This document shows positions 1 to 6,495 of a stretch of DNA of 19,591 nucleotides, in pieces (within the stretch, counting starts at the first letter, position 1; every line of letters starts with the position of its first letter). The notes beneath the pieces are model-generated. The model did not search any database and was not told where the DNA came from. It saw only the letters and a list, made by a program, of their open reading frames with translations. The stretch is from Bacteroidales bacterium UBA1204 (lineage in GTDB: Bacteria > Bacteroidota > Bacteroidia > Bacteroidales > F082), in NCBI GenBank assembly GCA_002310075.1, contig DBXU01000162.1, positions 3,951-23,541 of the forward strand, in the 5' to 3' direction. The position numbers were made by a program, and so were the translations under genes.

Positions 1-1376
1 ACATAAGTCTCGTTTCCTGTCACTGAGAAAGAATAAGCAGGCTCTGTAGAAACCTGAGTTCCGTTTTTTGTCCAATTCACAAACGTATAACCAGTATTTG
101 CTGTCGCTCTCAATGTGCAAGTTTGACCGTTTATGTATGATCCGGTTCCTGTAATGGTGCCACTGTTTGAGGGATTAACCGAAGCATTAATTGTATACGT
201 AGGGCCTGATGAGTTAGGAACAATGTTGATTATAGCTCCTTGAAGTGAGTTGAAGTAGTGATTGCCAGGCGTCAGACTATTAATTGAAAAGAATCCGTTG
301 TAAGAACCGCTCCAGCCCCAATTGAAGTGAAACATGTCATTGTTGTCGTATCCGTCGCAAACGAAAGCATGGCCGTTGTAAATTCCATTTGAGCCTCTAT
401 AGAACATGGGGCGAGAGCTGTTCAATTGGGTTTTTAGTAAAGTAATCCATTGAGATTCGTTATCATATCTACTGACATAGTCGGCGGTTGGATAATTGAA
501 ATAGTTTTGAAGAGCGTATTCTGTGTCACTGGTATTTGATCCGCTTCCGTCCGGTCCATAATCCATGTTGAGTGCAACGCCACAGTGATAAATCAAAGTG
601 GCAACGGCGTTTTTTTGCGTGGAAGTGCTGCTTGCTGTCAATTGAAGAGGCATATTACTCCAATTATAAGTCGTAGCACCAAAATTAGCACTTTGTGTTC
701 CATATTCCGGGTGTGAAGATGGAGTATAGGAGTGTGATCCCGTACCTGTAATAGGGGCGTTCCAGTACCTCATAATTTGTGCAATGGCAGTGGCGCCACA
801 TCCTGCCCATGCATGATTGCCAGGCCCGTTAGAATCTGCGGGACAAAGCAAATTATAATACTCCCCTTGGTCCCAAATGGTTGCTACCAAAGGTTCTACG
901 GCCATTTCCGATCTCAGAGGCATAGGCTTTTCCTCCCTCAAACACTGCCATTCTGTTTGGACTTCAATACTCGCTTCAGCTCTGGTGGATATGGCAAAAC
1001 GGATTTGTTGTGCATAATTGTCAAGCCAGCTTTTAAGGTTAGGCGGCATGTTATCGATGGATATATTGTTGTCGTATGAATAGCCCAAGATAGGCTTTAC
1101 GCAATCATTAGCTGAAATGATAACGAACCCCTTGCCAGCTGTATTGTTAAAAATGTAGAACTCTGTATAGCCAGCATGATTAGAATAATTCACGAAACAG
1201 GCTTCTTCAGCGGTTTGAAATATGACTGTGCCGTTTATTACTCCGGCGATATGGTTTTTTTGCCAGAAAGTCTGAGCATAATGATTCGCGGTTGTTTCAT
1301 CAATGGGTGCCGAAAACAAGGGCAATGCCGTTGCAAGGATCATGAGGGTAAATAATACTTTTAATACTTTTTTCAT
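1..1376 (-). CDS. Secreted C10 family cysteine protease (streptopain-like), 3' end beyond the window
   Basis: Starts at ATG 1376 and stays open for 458 codons to the left edge, so the C-terminus is missing. Residues 1-22 are a signal peptide (basic start, hydrophobic core, cleavage near FSA). Residues 24-150 resemble the inhibitory propeptide of C10 peptidases. The mature catalytic domain begins near WDQGEYYN (168-175). The nucleophile is Cys193 in AGCGATAIAQIMRYW, the catalytic His is His336 in YNGHAFVCDGYD, and FHFNWGWSGSYNGFF (from 349) is the conserved Trp/Asn block, so the enzyme looks active. From about 393 there is a divergent InlB B-repeat-like module (VNPSNSGTITGTGSY, then GYTFVNWTKNG). 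Family members are exported proteases of the streptopain/PrtT type. Further repeats and a T9SS sorting domain could follow outside the window, but that is a guess. It is monocistronic as far as visible. Confidence 0.92.
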   Translation of the reverse strand, partial: MKKVLKVLFTLMILATALPLFSAPIDETTANHYAQTFWQKNHIAGVINGTVIFQTAEEACFVNYSNHAGYTEFYIFNNTAGKGFVIISANDCVKPILGYSYDNNISIDNMPPNLKSWLDNYAQQIRFAISTRAEASIEVQTEWQCLREEKPMPLRSEMAVEPLVATIWDQGEYYNLLCPADSNGPGNHAWAGCGATAIAQIMRYWNAPITGTGSHSYTPSSHPEYGTQSANFGATTYNWSNMPLQLTASSTSTQKNAVATLIYHCGVALNMDYGPDGSGSNTSDTEYALQNYFNYPTADYVSRYDNESQWITLLKTQLNSSRPMFYRGSNGIYNGHAFVCDGYDNNDMFHFNWGWSGSYNGFFSINSLTPGNHYFNSLQGAIINIVPNSSGPTYTINASVNPSNSGTITGTGSYINGQTCTLRATANTGYTFVNWTKNGTQVSTEPAYSFSVTGNETY

Positions 1377-1485
1377 ATAATAATAGTTAATTGGTTATGA
1401 TTTTCGCTTGTTAATCATGTTGCTCTCAGACGAGATAGAGGATGCTCGTGCTACATCATGATTGTTATAAGTTTGGATTGATATG

Positions 1486-1493
1486 CAAAAATA
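1486..1493 (-). promoter_or_regulatory. Putative -7 promoter element of the C10 protease gene
   Basis: On the minus strand this reads TATTTTTG, a full match to the Bacteroidota -7 consensus TAnnTTTG. It would start transcription near 1478 and give a leader of about 100 nt before ATG 1376. No TTTG lies at the usual -33 distance; that position is occupied by the tandem repeat at 1496-1535, which suggests an activator-dependent promoter. Confidence 0.5.
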
Positions 1494-1495
1494 CG

Positions 1496-1535
1496 ACAAA
1501 AACTATTATAGTGAAACAAAAACTATTATAGTGAA
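1496..1535. repeat. Perfect 20-bp tandem direct repeat, two copies, upstream of the protease promoter
   Basis: The unit ACAAAAACTATTATAGTGAA occurs at 1496-1515 and again, identical and contiguous, at 1516-1535. A period of 20 bp is close to two helical turns, so both copies present the same DNA face. The pair begins two bases upstream of the predicted -7 element of the divergent protease gene. Direct repeats of this phase next to a promoter are typical of dimeric activator sites (for example LytTR-type regulators), but no regulator is identified. Confidence 0.7.
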
Positions 1536-1733
1536 TAAGAATTATTTTTTTGTCAGTCCGAATAAAGGCCACAGATTTATTTGACTGGCGGACGATAAAA
1601 ATTCGGGTGAGAGTAGGAGGGTGTTTTTAGGCCTCTAGAGCGCGTTTGTTTTTGAGACGGACTTCGGGTCGTTCCAACAAAAAAAACGCCAAATTCGCGA
1701 TGTTTTGTTCTGTGAATTTTAGGTTATTGGAGA

Positions 1734-1762
1734 TTTACAAAAATACACTAAATTTTTGTAAA
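1734..1762. repeat. Perfect 11-bp inverted repeat, 7-nt loop
   Basis: TTTACAAAAAT (1734-1744) and ATTTTTGTAAA (1752-1762) are exact reverse complements separated by ACACTAA. The stem is almost all A/T, so it is a weak RNA hairpin but a plausible operator. Its arms partly resemble the GTTTAC/GTAAAC palindrome at the XRE promoter, and the minus strand contains TATTTTTG (1745-1738), a -7-like octamer. Role unknown. Confidence 0.5.
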
Positions 1763-2074
1763 TAACTATAAATCAAACATATATTTAAAGTTTTACAAAA
1801 TAACAATCCATAGTTTTATATAAGTGAATAATTGAGCGAAATCACTTTCTTGACAAATTATTAAATATTTTATTCAAATCATATTAAATCAGACTATTAT
1901 GATATATTATATAAATTAAAATGTAAAAGATTAAATGGTTTTGGTACAATTTTTATGTCAATGTAAATAATTAATGTAAAATGTTGAAAAATAGATAAAT
2001 ATAATAATAATATTGAACGAATTCTTCAAAATGTTACGTTTTTTTGCTAAGTTTACATAAATAAATTCTTTTGC

Positions 2075-2108
2075 TTTGTGTTTTGTAATTGGAAAATGTT
2101 TACTTTTG
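2075..2108 (+). promoter_or_regulatory. Promoter of the XRE regulator gene
   Basis: TACTTTTG at 2101-2108 matches the TAnnTTTG -7 element, and TTTG at 2075-2078 is a -33 element 22 nt upstream. Predicted transcription start is near 2115. This rules out a start codon at 2078 and favours one at 2156. Confidence 0.6.
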
Positions 2109-2113
2109 TAAAC
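2098..2113. promoter_or_regulatory. Palindromic operator candidate over the XRE gene promoter
   Basis: GTTTACTTTTGTAAAC is a perfect 6-4-6 palindrome that contains the whole -7 element. A nearly identical copy covers the next promoter at 2636-2651. Occupancy by a dimeric repressor would block transcription initiation. The obvious candidate is the XRE protein encoded immediately downstream; this is inference. Confidence 0.5.
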
Positions 2114-2155
2114 CAAAATATGGGTGAAAATCAAAAAATAATGGAGGATACTACA

Positions 2156-2599
2156 ATGGATTTTTCTGAAATGAAAGACAGGATCGCTCACATCATCCGA
2201 GCGAAAAATATGACGGCATCCGAGTTCGCCGATCGTTTAGGAATTCAACCTTCAAACGTGTCACATCTCATATCGGGTCGTAACAACCCTAGCTTGGAGT
2301 TTGTCAAAAAATTGAAAGAAACTTTTCCTGAATATAACTTGGATTGGATAGTTTTAGGAAAAGGACCGATGACTTTGTCTGATCCTTTTGTCGAAAACTC
2401 TCCAATGATGGCATCTTTAGGAAGGAAAGAAAACGAGTTTGATCATGATGATACATCTTTAGAAGATATGCGATCTGCCTCCACTCCTGTCGCCACTACG
2501 GAAGAGTTGTCTTCAATTCCTCGTAATGGCTTTGGTTTGAAGCAGGTCATTTTCGTTTATGAGGATTGTTCGTTTGAGATTTTGACTCCTAGAAAATAA
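2156..2599 (+). CDS. XRE-family helix-turn-helix transcriptional regulator
   Basis: 147-residue protein. Residues 5-58 form a Cro/CI-type HTH domain, with the helix pair at about 20-41 (TASEFADRLGI then PSNVSHLISGRNNPSLEFV), followed by the Bacteroidota-typical DWIVLGKGPM. Residues 75-125 are low-complexity and acidic, probably a flexible linker. The C-terminus (VIFVYEDCSFEILTPRK) matches a short tail often seen on such Bacteroidota regulators. Start 2156 was chosen because GGAGG lies at 2143-2147, eight bases upstream, and because the predicted transcription start near 2115 excludes the GTG at 2078. ATGs at 2120 and 2141 are alternatives. It probably binds the palindrome at its own promoter and perhaps the matching one at 2636. 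No effector domain is visible, so the signal it senses is unknown. Confidence 0.85.
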   Translation: MDFSEMKDRIAHIIRAKNMTASEFADRLGIQPSNVSHLISGRNNPSLEFVKKLKETFPEYNLDWIVLGKGPMTLSDPFVENSPMMASLGRKENEFDHDDTSLEDMRSASTPVATTEELSSIPRNGFGLKQVIFVYEDCSFEILTPRK

Positions 2600-2635
2600 G
2601 TTTCGTTTATTAATAAGGTGTAGAAAAGGAAAAAT

Positions 2636-2651
2636 GTTTACCTTTGCAAAC
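2636..2651 (+). promoter_or_regulatory. Promoter and operator candidate of the DHH-FKBP operon
   Basis: GTTTACCTTTGCAAAC differs from the palindrome at 2098-2113 at two positions, and the match extends upstream (GGAAAA then ATGTTTAC). It contains the -7 element TACCTTTG (2639-2646). No good TTTG lies at -33. Predicted transcription start is near 2653, about 14 nt before the ATG at 2667. Sharing this element with the XRE gene suggests common control. Confidence 0.55.
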
Positions 2652-2666
2652 TTTTTGTAAGGAAGT

Positions 2667-3686
2667 ATGCACAAGGAATCCTTTTTTGAACGCTTTGATA
2701 CTCTCATACAGACACCCAAGAGAATCGTTTTGGTATGTCATGTCAATCCTGATGGTGATGCCATTGGTTCGGTTTTGGCTATGAGTTATTTCTTGAAGTC
2801 AAAAGGTCATGAAGTGAAAGCCATAGCACCGAATCCTTTTCCGGACTTTTTGGCTTGGATGCCTGGCTCGGAGAATGTTCTGGTTTTTGAGAAGGATCCA
2901 TCGTCTTGTAAACATGCTATCTCAGATGCAGAAGCGATTATTATGCTGGATTTCAATCAATTGTCACGTTGCGGTCTGCTTCATAATGAGATTGGAAAAA
3001 CACGTTGCCCTCGTATTCTTATCGATCATCATAGAGATGCTGTTTTGGATCAATTCTATTGCGCTTTTTCTGATGTTGAAGTATCAAGCGCTTCAGAGAT
3101 TGTTGCCGAAATCATTCTTCATTATGGCAAGGAGAACCTTACAAAAGAGGTGGCGACGACTTTGATGGTCGGTATTATGACGGATACGGGATCGTTTTCC
3201 CATTCCATACGTCCTAGGACGTTCGAATTAAGTGGCCTGTTGGTGCAGTATTCCATGCCATATAATCTGATTCACCAAATGGTTTACGATACTATGTCGG
3301 AAGATCGTTTGCGTCTTTTAGGGTATGCTATTAGCCATAAGATGGAGATTGTGGAAGGTTATGCAGTTGCAATTATCTCATTGAGTAAAAGCGAGTTGGA
3401 ATCGTTCCATTATAAGGTTGGAGATACCGAAGGTGTTGTGAACTATCCTTTGTCGATGGATTCGATTAAAATGTCGGTTCTGGTAACCGAACGTCAAGAC
3501 CAGATTCGTTTATCGTTTAGGTCGAAAGGCGATTTCTCTGTGCATGAGTTTGCCAACAAACACTTTAAGGGAGGAGGGCATACCAATGCTGCGGGAGGAA
3601 CAACCACCACTACCTTGGAGGAAACCCTTGCCTTCTTGAAGTCTGTGTTGGTTGAGTATAATGAATTGAAAAAGGAAATATGTTAA
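2667..3686 (+). CDS. DHH/DHHA1 phosphoesterase, NrnA-like oligoribonuclease / pAp phosphatase
   Basis: 339 residues, the usual length for NrnA. The DHH domain carries motif I HVNPDGD (25-31), motif II with Asp95 in MLDFNQ, motif III IDHH (119-122) and Asp173 in GIMTDTGSF, together the metal ligands of the dinuclear Mn site. The C-terminal DHHA1 domain ends in GGGHTNAAGG (302-311), the substrate-binding glycine loop. Family members degrade 2-5 nt RNA oligomers and/or dephosphorylate pAp in the cytoplasm; which activity dominates cannot be read from sequence. AGGA precedes the ATG. The stop overlaps the start of the downstream FKBP gene by 7 nt, so it heads a tightly coupled operon whose other visible members are all envelope lipoproteins. 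From memory, NrnA next to a GldI-type FKBP is also seen in Flavobacteriia. Confidence 0.9.
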   Translation: MHKESFFERFDTLIQTPKRIVLVCHVNPDGDAIGSVLAMSYFLKSKGHEVKAIAPNPFPDFLAWMPGSENVLVFEKDPSSCKHAISDAEAIIMLDFNQLSRCGLLHNEIGKTRCPRILIDHHRDAVLDQFYCAFSDVEVSSASEIVAEIILHYGKENLTKEVATTLMVGIMTDTGSFSHSIRPRTFELSGLLVQYSMPYNLIHQMVYDTMSEDRLRLLGYAISHKMEIVEGYAVAIISLSKSELESFHYKVGDTEGVVNYPLSMDSIKMSVLVTERQDQIRLSFRSKGDFSVHEFANKHFKGGGHTNAAGGTTTTTLEETLAFLKSVLVEYNELKKEIC

Positions 3687-4204
3687 GGTATCTCCATATA
3701 GTTTTGTTATTATTGGCAATATTGTTTGCTGGATGCCGTGAAACGACACATCAACAGCCTAAGGTTACGAAAGCTGATATGAAAAACAGCATGGAGAAAG
3801 CAAATCGTTATCTGTTGACTGAAGAGGAACAAGACATTGAGAATTATATAGCAAGGCATGAACTGCAGATGGTGTCGACGGGAACGGGTTTGCGTTATCA
3901 GATTGTGGAACAAGGTTCAGACAAGCCCATTCGAAACGGTCAAAAGGTGAGTATTGCATATGAGTTGCGGTCCATCGCAGGAGATATGATCTATTCGTCG
4001 GAAACAGAAGGCATAAAGACATTCGTTGTCGGGGATGGTCAGGTGGAATCGGGGCTGGAGGAAGCCATGTTACATCTTCATGAAGGCGACAAGGCTAAGA
4101 TCATCATTCCGTATCATTTGGGTTATGGTTTACATGGAGACGACAACAAGATTCCAGAATATGCCACTTTGGTTTATACGATAAAACTAATTGATAATCA
4201 ATAA
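3680..4204 (+). CDS. FKBP-type peptidyl-prolyl isomerase lipoprotein, GldI-like
   Basis: 174 residues with one FKBP domain. Residues 1-18 are a lipoprotein signal peptide with lipobox LFAGC and lipid-acceptor Cys19. Residues 30-65 are a charged helical spacer. The FKBP fold spans about 68-172: VSIAYELR supplies the Tyr26 equivalent (Tyr94), VESGLEEAM aligns with the usual VIPGWDEG, and IPYHLGYG with the P..LAYG loop. The usual FDSS is changed to MIYSS, and the hydrophobic-pocket Trp is Leu126, so activity may be reduced. Length and layout recall GldI, the FKBP lipoprotein needed for gliding and T9SS in Flavobacterium, but gliding cannot be inferred from one gene. Start overlaps the stop of the DHH gene, indicating translational coupling. 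Confidence 0.85.
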   Translation: MLRYLHIVLLLLAILFAGCRETTHQQPKVTKADMKNSMEKANRYLLTEEEQDIENYIARHELQMVSTGTGLRYQIVEQGSDKPIRNGQKVSIAYELRSIAGDMIYSSETEGIKTFVVGDGQVESGLEEAMLHLHEGDKAKIIIPYHLGYGLHGDDNKIPEYATLVYTIKLIDNQ

Positions 4205-4206
4205 CT

Positions 4207-5535
4207 ATGAAGAAAAATTTTGTATTTCTTACACTGATGTGCCTGTTTGTTGGACTGGTATTCACATCCTGCAAGCAAGATTATCCCGGCTATAAGAAAA
4301 CGGCCGATGGGTTGTATTACCGTTTTATCAATCGGAATGAGAATGGGAGACAGCCCCAGATGACAGACTTTATGAAGGTCAAAATGGCCTGTTATCTGAA
4401 TGATTCATTGTATTATGGATGGAAAGAATCGAATGGTGAAGTCCACGTTCAACTTTCGGATCCTCATTTCCCTGGAGATTTACAGTCAGCTTATGCCATG
4501 ATGCGTGAAGGTGATTCTGCTTCGTTCTATATCAAGGCAGATTCCATCGCCGTGAAGTATTATAACCAAAGTCCTGAAGCTGTTGGTCTTAAGCCGACAG
4601 ATCGTTTTAGATATGAAGTGAAGGTGTTGGAGATTAAGACAAAAGACGAGTTCCAAGCCGAGATTGAGAAAATGAAGGAGGAGATGGCGAATAAGTCAAG
4701 GGAGGAGTTTGCCGCTTATGTCAAAGAGAAGGGGATTACAGTAAGTCCGGAGCCTTCAGGTATTTATATCATTCCATTGGAGAAGGGTACAGGACGCTGC
4801 CCTGTGAAAGGTGAGAAAGTGGAACTTGATTTTGTAGCCAACCTGTTGAATGGAGTGTCGTTGGGATCGACGTATGAAGAGGGCGAGAAACTCTCCTTTG
4901 TTTTGGGTAAAGGCACTACCATCCAAGGTTGGGAAGAGATTGTTCCTAAAATGCATCTAGGAGAACGCGTGCGTGCCATCATTCCGTTTGATATGGCTTA
5001 TGGCGATCGTGCTGTTGGTTCCATCCCACCTTATTCCAATTTGGTGTATGACATTAAGTTGTTGAAAATCACCACTGCCGAAGAGGTGCGTCTTGAGGAG
5101 AAGAAGGAAATGGAAGCATTGAAAGCCGAATCTGGTAGGGCATTCCAGGATTATCTTATTGCCAATAACATTACTGACCATACTGCATCCGGCCTTTACT
5201 ATAAGAAGAATGTCGTTACTGATGGCAAGTCGCCAGTGGCCGGCTCAACGGCTCGTATCAAATTTGTGGCGTCCTATCTCGATGGAACTCCATTGGGTGA
5301 TTCCGACAAATTGGGCGGCCATTATGATGTAGTCTATGGATCAGGCAGTGTATTGAAGGGCTTGGATGAGGGCATTGGCCTGATGAAGACAGGAGAGTCT
5401 GCTCGTTTTGTCCTTCCATATACTTTGGCATATGGCGCAAGACCGTATGGTAACATTCCTGCCTATTCCAATCTGGTTTTTGATGTGGATCTGCTTGAAG
5501 TGCTTCCTGCGGAAGAGGCAAAAGCATCAAAATAA
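4207..5535 (+). CDS. Lipoprotein with three FKBP-like modules
   Basis: 442 residues. Signal peptide with lipobox VFTSC, Cys22 lipidated. Three FKBP-like modules are separated by charged helical linkers (about 144-175 and 289-325). Module 1 (35-143) lacks FKBP catalytic residues and has the signature FPGD...MMREGDSASF. Module 2 (184-287) contains TIQGWEEIVPKM and IPFDMAYGDRA, close to canonical, but FDSS is replaced by LGSTYEEG. Module 3 (328-431) has VLKGLDEGIGLM and LPYTLAYGARPYG, again without FDSS. Tandem modules on a helical scaffold suggest a chaperone that holds extended substrates more than a fast isomerase; this is inference. It lies two bases after the previous stop. Its opening YPGYKKTADGLYYRF closely matches YPGYEKTSNGLYYQF in the next gene, so the two probably arose by tandem duplication. 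Confidence 0.88.
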   Translation: MKKNFVFLTLMCLFVGLVFTSCKQDYPGYKKTADGLYYRFINRNENGRQPQMTDFMKVKMACYLNDSLYYGWKESNGEVHVQLSDPHFPGDLQSAYAMMREGDSASFYIKADSIAVKYYNQSPEAVGLKPTDRFRYEVKVLEIKTKDEFQAEIEKMKEEMANKSREEFAAYVKEKGITVSPEPSGIYIIPLEKGTGRCPVKGEKVELDFVANLLNGVSLGSTYEEGEKLSFVLGKGTTIQGWEEIVPKMHLGERVRAIIPFDMAYGDRAVGSIPPYSNLVYDIKLLKITTAEEVRLEEKKEMEALKAESGRAFQDYLIANNITDHTASGLYYKKNVVTDGKSPVAGSTARIKFVASYLDGTPLGDSDKLGGHYDVVYGSGSVLKGLDEGIGLMKTGESARFVLPYTLAYGARPYGNIPAYSNLVFDVDLLEVLPAEEAKASK

Positions 5536-5582
5536 TATAGCTAATCAAGAAATTAATCAATAACAATCAAATACAGAATAAA

Positions 5583-6494
5583 ATGAAGAAAAACGTATTG
5601 TTCATGGCTATCGGAGCCATGTTGTTTGCAAGTGTGATGACTGCTTGTAATGAAAAGAATCCTTATCCAGGCTATGAAAAGACTTCCAATGGCCTTTACT
5701 ATCAGTTCTTTACCCAAAATGAAGGCGAATTGCCTCAAGAGGGACAGCTGATGGACGTGTTTTTCAATTGTATTGTCAATGACACGACTCCAGTAATCCC
5801 CGCCATGCAGAATGTCTTCCGTTTGGAAAAATCTTTGTTCCCTGGTGACATTTTCGAAGGTATGGCTATGATGCACAAGGGCGATTCAGCCTCGTTTATC
5901 GTCAATATTGACTCAACCTTTAGAACTTTCTTCCAACAGCCTACTTTGCCGTCGGAATTCAACTCAACAGACGTTATGCGATTCAATATCAGAATGGATG
6001 ACTTCTATCCTGAAAGCGAATATGCCAAACGTTATGCTGCAAATGTTAAGAAGATGGCTGACGAACGCATTGCTGCCATGAAGAGCGAACATCCGGAAGA
6101 GACTGCCCAGGCTGCAGAGGCTTTACAGCAGTTTTTGACGAAGAAAGGCGTTGTTGCCGAACCTACTGAATCGGGTTTGGTTTATGTGATGACCGCTGAG
6201 GGTAATGGAGAGAAGCCTGAAGTGGGACAAAAAGTTAAGGTTCATTATATTGGCAAACTGCTTGATGGAACTGTATTCGATTCATCTGTTGAAAGAGGCG
6301 AACCGATTGAGTTTCCTTTGGGAGTAGGACAAGTTATCCCTGGTTGGGATGAAGGTATCCAGCTGATGTCAAAAGGTGAGAAGGGCGTGCTTTATATCCC
6401 TTATTACCTCGCATATGGCGATAGAGCTGCTGGCGATAAGATCGTTCCTTATTCCAATTTGGTTTTTGATGTAGAACTTGTTGATTTTGAATAA
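5583..6494 (+). CDS. FKBP-type peptidyl-prolyl isomerase lipoprotein, canonical C-terminal domain
   Basis: 303 residues. Signal peptide ends in VMTAC, with Cys22 as the lipid acceptor. Module 1 (36-140) is the same degenerate FKBP-like unit as in the gene before it (FPGD, then MMHKGDSASF). A charged, Ala-rich helix (about 145-188) leads to a textbook FKBP domain at 197-302: HYIGKLLDGTVFDSS gives Tyr222, Phe232 and Asp233, VIPGWDEG gives Val251, Ile252 and Trp255, and IPYYLAYGDRAAG gives Tyr278. These are the pocket residues of FKBP12 and Mip-type enzymes, so it should be an active prolyl isomerase. It is the only gene of the four with a complete pocket. It follows the previous gene by 47 nt with no promoter element seen, so it is probably cotranscribed. 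Confidence 0.93.
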   Translation: MKKNVLFMAIGAMLFASVMTACNEKNPYPGYEKTSNGLYYQFFTQNEGELPQEGQLMDVFFNCIVNDTTPVIPAMQNVFRLEKSLFPGDIFEGMAMMHKGDSASFIVNIDSTFRTFFQQPTLPSEFNSTDVMRFNIRMDDFYPESEYAKRYAANVKKMADERIAAMKSEHPEETAQAAEALQQFLTKKGVVAEPTESGLVYVMTAEGNGEKPEVGQKVKVHYIGKLLDGTVFDSSVERGEPIEFPLGVGQVIPGWDEGIQLMSKGEKGVLYIPYYLAYGDRAAGDKIVPYSNLVFDVELVDFE

Positions 6495-6495
6495 G

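Larger units (their letters stand above)
1377..2155. other. Long AT-rich intergenic region between divergent genes
   Basis: About 780 bases separate the protease start from the XRE gene start. I see no convincing coding region; short frames here are AT-rich and lack family features. It holds the protease promoter and tandem repeat (1486-1535), a moderately GC-richer block around 1555-1700 with only weak hairpin potential, the inverted repeat at 1734-1762, a very AT-rich stretch (about 1740-2080), and the XRE promoter/operator (2075-2113). No tRNA, CRISPR or mobile element was found. Confidence 0.7.

Noticed and set aside
777..1079. 100-codon plus-strand reading frame
   Set aside because: It lies wholly antisense to the C10 protease catalytic domain and has no recognisable features; the protease has intact active-site motifs.
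1496..1535. Possible CRISPR array
   Set aside because: Only two copies, directly abutting with no spacers, and no cas genes in the window.
1555..1700. Possible structured RNA or riboswitch in the GC-richer patch (GTCCG...CGGAC; GGACTTCGGGTC)
   Set aside because: Stems are 3-6 bp with mismatches, there is no U run, and no known RNA family pattern was recognised.
1958..2191. 77-codon minus-strand reading frame in the AT-rich region
   Set aside because: Composition is low-complexity (Ile, Phe, Tyr, Asn, Lys) from AT-rich DNA, and it runs antisense through the XRE promoter and start.
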